DNA from: Kribbella antibiotica
Lineage (GTDB): Bacteria; Actinomycetota; Actinomycetes; Propionibacteriales; Kribbellaceae
NCBI RefSeq assembly: GCF_004349055.1
Contig: NZ_SMKX01000063.1
Location: 1-44,963, forward strand
Direction: 5' to 3'
DNA length: 44,963 bases
Below are positions 37,940 through 44,963 of this stretch, in pieces (position 1 is the first letter of the stretch; the number at the start of each line of letters is the position of its first letter). The notes under the pieces were generated by a model that ran no database searches, was not told the origin of the DNA, and was given only the letters and a program-made list of their open reading frames with translations. The translations under genes and the position numbers were made by a program.

Positions 37940-40797
37940 TGACCGGAGTCTAGAGGTTGCGTGAGCAGGCCTCGCGCATGGGCAACGGCCGTGGCCTCGG
38001 TGCGCGTGGTGGCGTTGAGCTTGGTGAGAATCCGGCCGACATGCACACCGACGGTCGCAGGCGAGATGTACAGCTCGGCGGCGATCTGCCGGTTCGGCAG
38101 ACCACGAGCAAGCAGGCGCAGTACGTCGTACTCGCGCGGAGTGAGCCCGCTGTCGTCGTCCGGTGTGGTGTTCGGCGGTTCGAGCCTGGCGCGCTGACCG
38201 AGCACGGCGATGCGCGCGAGGTAGACGCTGCTGCCGAATCGGATAGCGATCTCGCGTGCCTCCTCGAGGCGGCGTCGTGCGCCGGGCCGGTTGCTGGCCG
38301 CCAGCGCGGCCTCGGCGGCGGGGATCAGGCAGTCGATCAGGCCGAACAGATGCCCGAGCCGGCGCCAGCCGTCCGCAGCCTCGTCCCAGTCGGTCATCCG
38401 GCCCGGCCCGATTGCGGTCAGGATCGTGCGACGGTACGCCTCCAGCAACATCGCACCGGGTGGTATCTGCTGGACGAGCTCGCCGATCGTCGCGCGGATC
38501 CTGGCGACGTCGGCGGCAATCTCACGGTTGCGCGGCGCGGCAGCCAGCCGGGCGCGTTGCAGCATCGCGACGCCGAACAGACCGTCCTCGTCCGGAACGA
38601 CCTCCGGGGTGGCGCAGTGCTGCAGATAGATCTCGACCTTCGGGCCGGCCGACTCGGGATCCTGCCGGGCCGCGGCCAGCTCACACCATCCCATGGTCAC
38701 GTAGCCGAGGATGTAATTACGCAGTACAGGTGAGCCCGCGGCTAGCTCCTCCGGTGAGTGCAGGACGGCTTCGGCCTGCTCGAACTCGCTCCGATAGGTG
38801 CGGACGGTGGCCAGCATGCCGCGCGTCCCGATCCGGTAGAGCGGCTCGGGCTCGGCGGCCAGCACCTGATCGATGATCGCCACGGCGTCGTCCCAGCGGC
38901 CCAGGATCAGGTAGGTGGAGGCCAGATTGACGCGTAGCAAGGGGCCGCGCCATTTGAGCATCCCGACCAGCTCGACCTCGCGCAGCGAGACCGGCACCGC
39001 CTCGACGAGCTGCTCGTAGCGGCCGGCCCAGGCCAGCGCGGAGATCTCCCAGAGGGCGTTGGACACAAACGTGTAGTCGTCACCGATCCGCAGCGAGATC
39101 TCTCGCGCCTGTCCGGACGCAGCCTGCGCGGCGGCGGTGTTGCCACAGACGAGTTCGGTGAAGCCGAGAGCAGCGAAGCCGCGGCCACGCAGTTTGTCGT
39201 CATCCAGGGCTTCGGCGATCTCGAGCAGGATCTCAGCGTGCTGCCGAGCACCCACGGGCTCCCGCGCCGTGGCTGCGTCGACAGACAGCCCGTAGTGCAA
39301 CAGGCCGAGCGAGTACGACGGCCGATCCGGGAGCAGGAGCTGAGCGCGATCGAGGTCCTCGCGGGCGCCGAGGTCCATCCGGCTGCGGAACAACGCTCTG
39401 TCAAGGAGCACCTCGGCCGCTTGCTCCGGATCGGTCTCCGGGTCGATAAGTTCCAACGCGGCTGTGCAGTGGGCGGCGCCCTGCTCTGCCCGGCCGGCCG
39501 GAACAGCAGCTGCGATCGCGCGGCGAAGCAGCGGCAAGCTGTCTGGTGTTTCGGTCTGCGGAAGCAGCGCGAGCGCGCGGAGCAGATGGTTGTGCTCCTC
39601 GGAGTACGCGAAGCTCGCCTTGGCTTCATCAGCCGCGACCAGCGCAGCGTTGAAGGCCTCGATCGGTTGACCGGCCAGATACCAATGCTCGGCCAGCTCA
39701 GCAGCAGCCAACCCCTGTACGGCGAGATCTGGCCGCTCCGCCAAGGCGGTTGCGGCGCGTGCATGCAGCCGCCGCCGTTCGCCGGGGAGCAGACCCGTGT
39801 AGACGGCCTCTCGAATCAGCGCATGCCGGAACCGATAGCCGTGCTCAGTCGGCAACAGTTGGTCGTGCTCGACCAGCTCGCGGAGGGCAGCGTCGAGGTC
39901 GTCGTCGGATCGGTTCGCGAGCAGGGTCAGCAGATCGTGGCCGATGGCGGCACCGGCGACTGACGCGACTGCCAGCACCGGCCGGGCTGTATCCGAGAGC
40001 CGGGCGACCCGCTCCTGAAGCAGAGCACGCAGCGGACTGCCAGCGTGGCTTTGAGTGTCCCCAGCGAGCGCCTCGACGAACAACGGGTTGCCACCGGAAC
40101 GCCGGTGGATGGCAGCGGCGCGGGCCGGGTCGTAGCGACCATCGAGTCTGGTCAGGAGCTCACCGACGTACCGCTGCTCCAGCGGGCCGAGCTGCAGGGT
40201 GGTGATGTCGGAGCGACGGCCGAGCTCGGCGACGAGTTGCCGGACCGGATGACCAGCGGCGAGTTCGCCAGTCCGGACGGTGCCGACGAGCAGGACTGGG
40301 AGGTCGCCGAGGTTGCGGGCGAGGTAGCCGAAGAGTTCGCGGCTCGCGCCGTCGGCCCAGTGCAGGTCTTCGAGGACCAGCAACAACGGGTGCTGCGCGG
40401 CGGTGCGTTCGATCAGCGCGAGGAGGTCCTGTAGCAGTGCGAGCCGGCTGCCGGGCGCGGCCTGGTCCGACTCGCGGGGGAGGAGCGCGGCGAGCGCCGT
40501 ACCGGACGAGGTGCTGCCCTCGGCCGCGACAAGCTGGCGCACGATCGGGAGGAAGGCGACGTACGGGAGGTGTTCGGCGCCGAGCTCCGGGCAACCGCCG
40601 CTGACGGCGAGCCAGTCGGGACCGAGCGCTGCGGTGAACTCCGCGATCAGGCGGGACTTGCCGATCCCGGCCTCGCCCGAGATCAGGACGCGCGCCGAAC
40701 CGCCGTCGCGAACGCGGTCGGCCGCGGCTCGTAACACGTCGAGTTCGGCTTGTCGCCCGACGTACAGGGACCTCACCGTGGCGCTGTCACCGGACAT
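37936..40797 (-). CDS. Large ATP-binding LuxR-family regulator (LAL)
   Basis: 953 residues from the ATG at 40797 (MSGDSATVRSLYVGR); the open frame to 41034 runs back into the divergent epoxide hydrolase and was rejected. An N-terminal STAND/AAA-type ATPase has Walker A GEAGIGKS at 41-48 and Walker B-like LLVLEDLHWADG near residue 137. A long helical region, probably TPR-like, fills the middle (about 350-870). The C-terminal LuxR HTH is GLTPREYDVLRLLARGLPNRQIAAELYIS..., with ISPATVGVHVGRIL. LAL proteins are activators of catabolic or secondary-metabolism genes. Candidate targets are the divergent epoxide hydrolase and its own Ddn-like partner. Confidence 0.9.
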   Translation of the reverse strand: MSGDSATVRSLYVGRQAELDVLRAAADRVRDGGSARVLISGEAGIGKSRLIAEFTAALGPDWLAVSGGCPELGAEHLPYVAFLPIVRQLVAAEGSTSSGTALAALLPRESDQAAPGSRLALLQDLLALIERTAAQHPLLLVLEDLHWADGASRELFGYLARNLGDLPVLLVGTVRTGELAAGHPVRQLVAELGRRSDITTLQLGPLEQRYVGELLTRLDGRYDPARAAAIHRRSGGNPLFVEALAGDTQSHAGSPLRALLQERVARLSDTARPVLAVASVAGAAIGHDLLTLLANRSDDDLDAALRELVEHDQLLPTEHGYRFRHALIREAVYTGLLPGERRRLHARAATALAERPDLAVQGLAAAELAEHWYLAGQPIEAFNAALVAADEAKASFAYSEEHNHLLRALALLPQTETPDSLPLLRRAIAAAVPAGRAEQGAAHCTAALELIDPETDPEQAAEVLLDRALFRSRMDLGAREDLDRAQLLLPDRPSYSLGLLHYGLSVDAATAREPVGARQHAEILLEIAEALDDDKLRGRGFAALGFTELVCGNTAAAQAASGQAREISLRIGDDYTFVSNALWEISALAWAGRYEQLVEAVPVSLREVELVGMLKWRGPLLRVNLASTYLILGRWDDAVAIIDQVLAAEPEPLYRIGTRGMLATVRTYRSEFEQAEAVLHSPEELAAGSPVLRNYILGYVTMGWCELAAARQDPESAGPKVEIYLQHCATPEVVPDEDGLFGVAMLQRARLAAAPRNREIAADVARIRATIGELVQQIPPGAMLLEAYRRTILTAIGPGRMTDWDEAADGWRRLGHLFGLIDCLIPAAEAALAASNRPGARRRLEEAREIAIRFGSSVYLARIAVLGQRARLEPPNTTPDDDSGLTPREYDVLRLLARGLPNRQIAAELYISPATVGVHVGRILTKLNATTRTEATAVAHARGLLTQPLDSGQ

Positions 40798-40879
40798 GGA
40801 AATACCGCAATCCACGGATTCGCCGGATGCGGTCTGCCAGCACGCTGTGATCGTAAACCGGCTAAGGGGCGAGAGGGCG

Positions 40880-42070
40880 ATGACAGTGAACACTCCGAAC
40901 AGCACACCGAGGGATACTGCGGACGATGCAATCCGGCCGCTACGGATCGAAGTTCCCCAGTCACAGCTGGATGATCTGGCCGAGCGGCTGCGGCGGGTTC
41001 GCTGGGCCAACGAGCTGCCGCGCGACCAGGTCACCGACGGCGTCCAGCGCGGTCCGGTCGTGCCGGGCTGGGAGTACGGCGTACCGGTGGAGTACGTGAA
41101 GCGGCTGGTCGAGACGTGGCGCGACGGCTACGACTGGCGCAAGTGGGAAGCGCGGCTGAACGAGTACCCGAACTTCACCACCGAGATCGACGGCCAGAAC
41201 ATCCACTTCCTGCACGTCCGTTCACCCGAGCCCGACGCCACGCCGCTGATCCTCACGCACGGCTGGCCGAACAGCGTGGTCGAGTTCCTCGACCTGATCG
41301 GCCCGCTGACCGACCCGCGCGCTCACGGCGGCGATCCGGCGGATGCCTTCCATGTCGTGGTGCCGTCGCTGCCCGGCTTCGGGTTCTCCGGACCGACCTT
41401 CGAGAAAGGCTGGAACCGGCACCGTACGGCGCGCGCCTGGGCCGAGCTGATGAGCCGGCTGGGCTACGAGAAATTCGGTGCCCATGGCAACGATGTCGGC
41501 TCGTTCGTCTCCCCGGAGCTCGGCCGGATCGCGCCGGACCAGGTGATCGGCGTACATGTCACCCAGCTCTTCTCCTTCCCGTCGGGCGACCCGGCCGAGT
41601 TCGAAGGGATGAGCCAGCAGGACATGGAGTACCTCGGCTTCCTGCAAAAGTTCAACGAGGAGATGTCCGCCTACGCCAAGCTGCAGGAGACCGCGCCGCA
41701 GAACCTCGCCCACGCCCTCGCCGACTCGCCGAGCGGCCAGCTCGCCTGGATCGCCCAACTGCTCGCCGCCTGCGACGACGAGCACGTCCTGACGAACGCG
41801 ACCATCTACTGGCTGACCAACACGGCTGCTTCCTCGGCCCGCTTCTACTACGAGGACCACCACGCCAACCACCCGACCGAGCCCACCAAAACCCCGACCG
41901 GCCTGGCCAGCTTCGCCAACGACTTCACCCCACTCCGCCGCTTCGCCGACCGAGACCACGCCAACATCGTCACCTGGACCGAATACGACCGCGGCGGCCA
42001 CTGGGCGACCCAGGACGCCCCCGACCTGCTCGTGGAAGACATCCGAAAGTTCTTCCGCACCGTCAAGTAG
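40880..42070 (+). CDS. Epoxide hydrolase (EHN-type, alpha/beta hydrolase)
   Basis: 396 residues from the ATG at 40880 after GAGAGGG; the frame open from 40403 lies opposite the regulator gene. An N-terminal EHN domain (IRPLRIEVPQSQLDDLAERL) is typical of microsomal-type epoxide hydrolases. The oxyanion-hole motif is HGWP at 127-130, the nucleophile is D205 in AHGNDVGSF, and the catalytic His is in DRGGHWA near residue 371. It opens epoxides to diols. It is divergent from the LAL regulator, with an 82-base gap that should hold both promoters. In this window it could act downstream of an oxygenase that forms epoxides, but no such link is shown by position. Confidence 0.9.
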   Translation: MTVNTPNSTPRDTADDAIRPLRIEVPQSQLDDLAERLRRVRWANELPRDQVTDGVQRGPVVPGWEYGVPVEYVKRLVETWRDGYDWRKWEARLNEYPNFTTEIDGQNIHFLHVRSPEPDATPLILTHGWPNSVVEFLDLIGPLTDPRAHGGDPADAFHVVVPSLPGFGFSGPTFEKGWNRHRTARAWAELMSRLGYEKFGAHGNDVGSFVSPELGRIAPDQVIGVHVTQLFSFPSGDPAEFEGMSQQDMEYLGFLQKFNEEMSAYAKLQETAPQNLAHALADSPSGQLAWIAQLLAACDDEHVLTNATIYWLTNTAASSARFYYEDHHANHPTEPTKTPTGLASFANDFTPLRRFADRDHANIVTWTEYDRGGHWATQDAPDLLVEDIRKFFRTVK

Positions 42071-42108
42071 GAGGGAACCACGGACCCGGCGAGTCCGTCA
42101 CATGAGGC

Positions 42109-42140
42109 GCTGGACGGTCTTTTGCAGAAGGCCGTCCAGC
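42109..42140 (+). terminator. Possible terminator after the epoxide hydrolase gene
   Basis: GCTGGACGG (42109-42117) and CCGTCCAGC (42132-42140) form a 9-bp perfect stem with a 14-base loop, 38 bases after the stop codon. No T-run follows. Confidence 0.5.
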
Positions 42141-42208
42141 CACTCGGCCGTCGGCGCGCCCTGCGGCCGGTTTCGCCCGTGGATGGTTGGGGCAGTGGGT
42201 GGCTGGGG

Positions 42209-42266
42209 TGCTTGGCGAGGTCGCGACCGCGTGCCTCGTTGCTTGAGGTTGCCGGGCTGTGGTTGC
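42209..42266 (-). repeat. Dispersed repeat copy R1 (inverted orientation)
   Basis: On the minus strand it reads GCAACCACAGCCCGG, then AACCTCAAGCAAC, a variable stretch, and CGACCTCGCCAAGCA. It aligns over about 58 bases with the copy at 44766-44823 (start and end blocks near identical, differing middle), in the opposite orientation. Confidence 0.6.
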
Positions 42267-42701
42267 CGTCGATAACAACGAGGCCAGCTAGCTGACCTCC
42301 CGCAGTGGCTTTCAACGACAGGTCAGGTTGTTCCGGGGGTTGCCGCATGCGGGTGTCCGGCTGGGCTGGGGAGCGCTACGTACCTAAATCGACAGGCAGC
42401 ACTCCCCAACCCCGGCAACCGGCCACCAACCCGACGACCCCGGCCGCACCCCCACCACCGTTGCAGACAAGATCAGCGAGAACCCCCTGCCCCACAACGG
42501 CAGCAGACACCCGCAAAGCGACCCCATTACCGCGACCGCAGCTAGCGTCCGAAGAACCGGAGACCATGTGCTCGGAACCTTCGGACGTTAACGGTTTGAG
42601 CGACCCTTCGACACTGCCCCGGCCCCTTAACCAACTGGCATTTGGGGGCGCCCACCAAATGCAGCCTGAACGCGATCGCCGACGTCACCTCGGCAACCCC
42701 A

Positions 42702-42726
42702 GCCACAGCCCGGAACCTCAAGCAAC
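42702..42726 (+). repeat. Dispersed repeat copy R2 (partial)
   Basis: Contains AGCCCGGAACCTCAAGCAAC (42707-42726), the core of the family, but the right-hand CGACCTCGCC block is missing. It lies 34 bases before copy R3 in the same orientation. Confidence 0.55.
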
Positions 42727-42759
42727 GGCCACCGTGGACGCGGCCTGTTTTTCTGGGCC

Positions 42760-42820
42760 GCAACCAAAGCCCGGAACCTCAAGCAGCGTGAGCCTAGGTC
42801 GCCGGTCTCGCCATCTCGCC
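42760..42820 (+). repeat. Dispersed repeat copy R3
   Basis: The first 26 bases (42760-42785) differ at one position from 44766-44791, so they form a near-perfect direct repeat on the two sides of the DUF222/HNH gene. The rest (GGTCGCCGGTCTCGCC) is a weaker match to the family. Confidence 0.65.
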
Positions 42821-43097
42821 TGAGCCACCGCGGCGCTCAGCCACCCGTCTTTTATAGTCGGCCGGTCGCGGCGAGCAACCAGGCACCCACGCCCCCGGCC
42901 GAGTCCTCGCCGGACCCTAACCGGGGCTGCGGATCCCCGCCCGCCCCAAGGGCAATCGACTGAAGCGTTCGGGCACGCCGGGCGGTTGTGGGCTGGGGTG
43001 TGGGCTGGTGTGGGCTGACAAAGTAGCCCACAGCTCACCATGTAAATAAGGGCTTTCCGGCCAAAAACTGTCGGTGGCTGTGTCTATGCTTTTGGGT

Positions 43098-44534
43098 ATG
43101 GAGATCGTGGGGATGCGCCCGGTGTACTTGCAGAGTGCCAGCGAGCTGGTGGCCTCGCTGGACGCCATGCATGCCGCCAAGGCTCTGCTTGACACCGCCA
43201 TCCTGCAAGCCTCGGGGCGCCTCGACGAGATGGGCGCCGCGGCCGAGCTCGGTGCTCGTGACACTGTCGATTTCTTGTCCGAGCGGTACCGGGAGGCTCC
43301 TGCCGAGGTTCGTAAAGCTCTGGCGTTCATGGCTGCTTTGCGTAAGTACCCGGTCGTGGCGGGCGCGTTGCCGGATCCGACAGACCCGGCCCGGCCGTGG
43401 ACGATGCGTCCCGCGCAGGGCATGGTGATCGTCGAGACGTTGGAGAAGGCACCGTCGACTGTTTCGGTTGAGACGCTTGAGTTCACCGAAAACCAGATGG
43501 TCGGTGTCGCGAAAGACCAGGACCCTCGTCGGCTCGCCAAGTTCGGCAACGATGTCCTTGCGCGGCTCGACGCCGATGGTGCGGAGCCTTCTGAAGAAGA
43601 GGCGCACGCGAAAAGGTCGTTGCGGTTGCGGCAGGTTGATGGCGGGGTGAAGTTCAGCGGGTTCCTGCCTGGTGCTGACGGTGAGCAGCTCACCACGCAG
43701 ATCCATATGTTGTCGAAGCCGCATAAGACTGTTGATGGTGAGCGTGATCCGCGGCCACAGGACGTGCGTCAGGCCGATGCTCTGGTAGCCACCATGGACG
43801 CCGCGGCCGGCAACCCTGACCATCCGGGTGTTCCGCATCTGACCGTCACGATCGACTTCGATGATCTGAAGGCGGCTCTCGGTGAGACGGCGGGTGCTGT
43901 TGGTGAGTTGGTGTTCGGGAACAACCTGTCCGCCTCGGCGGTGCGGTTGCTGGCGTGTGATGCCGCGATCTTGCCGATTGTTCTGGGTGGGGATTCGCAG
44001 CCGCTGGATGTTGGGACTGAGCAGCGGTTCGTGAATCGCTATATGCGTCGCGCGTTGATCAAGCGCGACAAGGGATGTGTGGTGTGTAAGGCACCGCCGT
44101 GGATGTGCCATGCGCACCACGTGATTCATTGGGCCAACGGTGGTCCGACCAGCATGCAGAATCTGGTGCTGTTGTGTGCGTCGCATCACCGGGCTGTGCA
44201 TGCGGGGCAGTGGGCGGTGTCGATCACGGGTGGAGTGGTGGAGGTGACTCGGCCGAGCTGGGCCGATCCATCGCCGGTGACGGATCCTGCTGTTATGGCG
44301 GCCGCTCTCAGCTGGGCGACGCCTGCACCCGACACCGCCAGCAGCTTCGGCAGCACCGACGGCTCCAGCAGCAAACCGACGCGTGGGCAGCCCGACATGC
44401 TCCCCGCATCCAGCGCCATGACCAACCCGGAACTGGCCGCTAAACGCGAGGCCTTCCGTGCCCGACTGATCGCACACGTGCCCAACTACACCGACCCCTG
44501 GGCAACCAACGCCACCCCTGCAGCAGGCCCCTGA
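43098..44534 (+). CDS. DUF222 / 13E12-family protein with HNH endonuclease domain
   Basis: 478 residues from the ATG at 43098; in-frame GTG 43074 and ATG 43086 are alternatives. The N-terminal DUF222 region (ELVASLDAMHAAKALLDTAIL, DTVDFLSERYREAPAEVRKAL) leads to a C-terminal HNH nuclease at about residues 327-372: CVVCKAPPWMCHAHHVIHWANGG, NLVLLCASHHRAVH. The paired Cys (CVVC and LLC) and the HHVIHW block are the metal and catalytic elements. The tail is Ser/Thr/Pro rich. A TATGCT hexamer (43085-43090) sits 7 bases before the chosen ATG, so the mRNA may be leaderless. The family is multi-copy in actinobacteria (REP13E12-type in mycobacteria) and often linked to repeats; its biological role is not settled. 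Confidence 0.85.
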   Translation: MEIVGMRPVYLQSASELVASLDAMHAAKALLDTAILQASGRLDEMGAAAELGARDTVDFLSERYREAPAEVRKALAFMAALRKYPVVAGALPDPTDPARPWTMRPAQGMVIVETLEKAPSTVSVETLEFTENQMVGVAKDQDPRRLAKFGNDVLARLDADGAEPSEEEAHAKRSLRLRQVDGGVKFSGFLPGADGEQLTTQIHMLSKPHKTVDGERDPRPQDVRQADALVATMDAAAGNPDHPGVPHLTVTIDFDDLKAALGETAGAVGELVFGNNLSASAVRLLACDAAILPIVLGGDSQPLDVGTEQRFVNRYMRRALIKRDKGCVVCKAPPWMCHAHHVIHWANGGPTSMQNLVLLCASHHRAVHAGQWAVSITGGVVEVTRPSWADPSPVTDPAVMAAALSWATPAPDTASSFGSTDGSSSKPTRGQPDMLPASSAMTNPELAAKREAFRARLIAHVPNYTDPWATNATPAAGP

Positions 44535-44548
44535 AGCCCCACCGACCC

Positions 44549-44583
44549 GAGTGATCCACGCGGCCATGCCCCGTGGATCACTC
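44549..44583 (+). terminator. Hairpin terminator after the HNH gene
   Basis: GAGTGATCCACG (44549-44560) pairs perfectly over 12 bp with CGTGGATCACTC (44572-44583), with an 11-base loop, 14 bases after the stop codon. Confidence 0.72.
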
Positions 44584-44765
44584 ACCCATGCCCCGAACAC
44601 CCATACCCGCTGCCAGTCGCGCCGATTCCGCAACAGGCTCTCTGCGAGAAGAAGTGCCGGCTAGCGAATTCGAGTGGGTTAGTCGGACGCGGGCAGCATC
44701 TCAAGCATCCTCTCCGCTCCGAACCACCGCGACGAGTCACTGAACGGGCCTCGTCACGGTCAAGC

Positions 44766-44823
44766 GCAACCAAAGCCCAGAACCTCAAGCAACCCGGACC
44801 GCGGTTACCGACCTCGCCAAGCA
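44766..44823 (+). repeat. Dispersed repeat copy R4
   Basis: Full-length copy with blocks GCAACCAAAGCCCAG, AACCTCAAGCAAC and CGACCTCGCCAAGCA. 25 of the first 26 bases equal copy R3 on the other side of the HNH gene, and the right-hand block equals that of inverted copy R1. Confidence 0.65.
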
Positions 44824-44862
44824 GTCCGACCACCGCGCCGGATCCGGCCGATCCGCCGTACC

Positions 44863-44963
44863 GGGACACCAACCGGGGACACCAACCGGGGACACCAACC
44901 GGGGACACCAACCGGGGACACCAACCGGGGACACCAACGGGGGACACGAACGGGGGACACGAA
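44863..44963. repeat. 13-bp tandem repeat array running off the window
   Basis: Unit GGGGACACCAACC, eight copies counting the truncated first (44863) and last (44953, to the window edge). Middle copies are identical; the last ones change to ACACGAACG, so the array has a conserved core and a diverged end. There are no spacers, so it is not a CRISPR. Confidence 0.85.

Larger units (their letters stand above)
42071..43097. other. About 1 kb without a gene, rich in short repeats and hairpins
   Basis: No frame here looks coding: the open frames are Pro/Arg/Ser rich with no motif. It holds three copies of a dispersed repeat family (42209-42266, 42702-42726 partial, 42760-42820), a hairpin after the epoxide hydrolase (42109-42140), a hairpin GCATTTGG/CCAAATGC (42638-42645 and 42655-42662), and a hairpin TGTGGGCT/AGCCCACA (43009-43016 and 43025-43032) preceded by repeated TGTGGGCTG units. 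Around 42360-42540 the plus strand is strongly C/A rich. Confidence 0.5.
44584..44963. other. Gene-free right edge with repeats
   Basis: 380 bases in which I see no gene. It contains dispersed repeat copy R4 (44766-44823) and the 13-base tandem array (44863-44963) that continues beyond the window. A minus-strand open frame across the array simply translates the repeat. Confidence 0.5.

Noticed and set aside
40798..41034. N-terminal extension of the LAL regulator
   Set aside because: It would overlap the divergent epoxide hydrolase start; the sequence is not ATPase-like.
42305..42823. Plus-strand frame of 172 codons in the gene-free region
   Set aside because: Pro/Thr/Ser-rich, no motif, crosses repeat copies R2 and R3 and a hairpin.
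44863..44963. CRISPR array
   Set aside because: The 13-base units are directly adjacent with no spacers, and no cas genes are present.

Overview
The window is high-GC actinobacterial DNA: GTG starts are frequent, many genes overlap by 1-4 bases, and there are 13E12/DUF222-HNH proteins, HelD, a Ddn-like F420 family protein and a MelC1/MelC2 pair. A Kribbella-like or other Nocardioidaceae-related soil organism would fit, but that is inference from gene content only. No tRNA, rRNA, CRISPR array, prophage or complete insertion sequence was recognised.

Left part (1-3.4 kb): a frameshifted remnant of a type II NADH dehydrogenase-like gene, then a tyrosinase operon (Tat-exported copper chaperone MelC1 and a 360-residue tyrosinase) behind a clear sigma70-type promoter. 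A ROK-family regulator on the minus strand follows. Central catabolic block (3.5-14.4 kb): a complete soluble binuclear-iron monooxygenase operon on the minus strand. Its order is small unknown protein, hydroxylase alpha, reductase, hydroxylase beta, coupling protein, amidohydrolase, DUF59 protein, zinc alcohol dehydrogenase and a dedicated GroEL-like chaperonin. This is the propane 2-monooxygenase / MimABCD layout. A divergent AcoR/MimR-type Fis activator is the likely regulator, and two matching inverted repeats flank the small first gene. The pathway implied is hydroxylation of a short alkane, ketone or phenol, oxidation of the alcohol by the dehydrogenase, and chaperonin-assisted folding of the hydroxylase.

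14.4-24.4 kb: an unknown small protein, a two-gene ABC exporter, a beta-carbonic anhydrase, a HelD-type RNA-polymerase-associated helicase preceded by a strongly structured leader, a DUF2797 protein and a membrane-anchored heparinase II/III-like lyase. 24.6-27.7 kb: a glycine cleavage operon (gcvT-gcvH-glyA, minus strand) under a tandem glycine riboswitch; gcvP is not in the window.

27.7-42.1 kb: two overlapping genes of unknown function, a secreted carboxylesterase divergent from a TetR regulator over a shared palindrome, a siderophore-type N-hydroxylase behind an IdeR/DtxR iron box, an RpiR-type regulator divergent from a secreted DUF4091 glycosidase-like protein, an ECF sigma factor coupled to a membrane protein, and a LuxR/LAL regulator followed by a Ddn-like protein, divergent from an epoxide hydrolase.

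Right end (42.1-45.0 kb): about 1 kb without a gene, a DUF222/HNH endonuclease gene, and about 0.4 kb of gene-free sequence. Copies of one short dispersed repeat family lie on both sides of the HNH gene, and a 13-bp tandem array runs off the window edge. The least explained signals are this repeat/HNH island, the leader upstream of helD, and the small first gene with its repeat pair at the monooxygenase operon.
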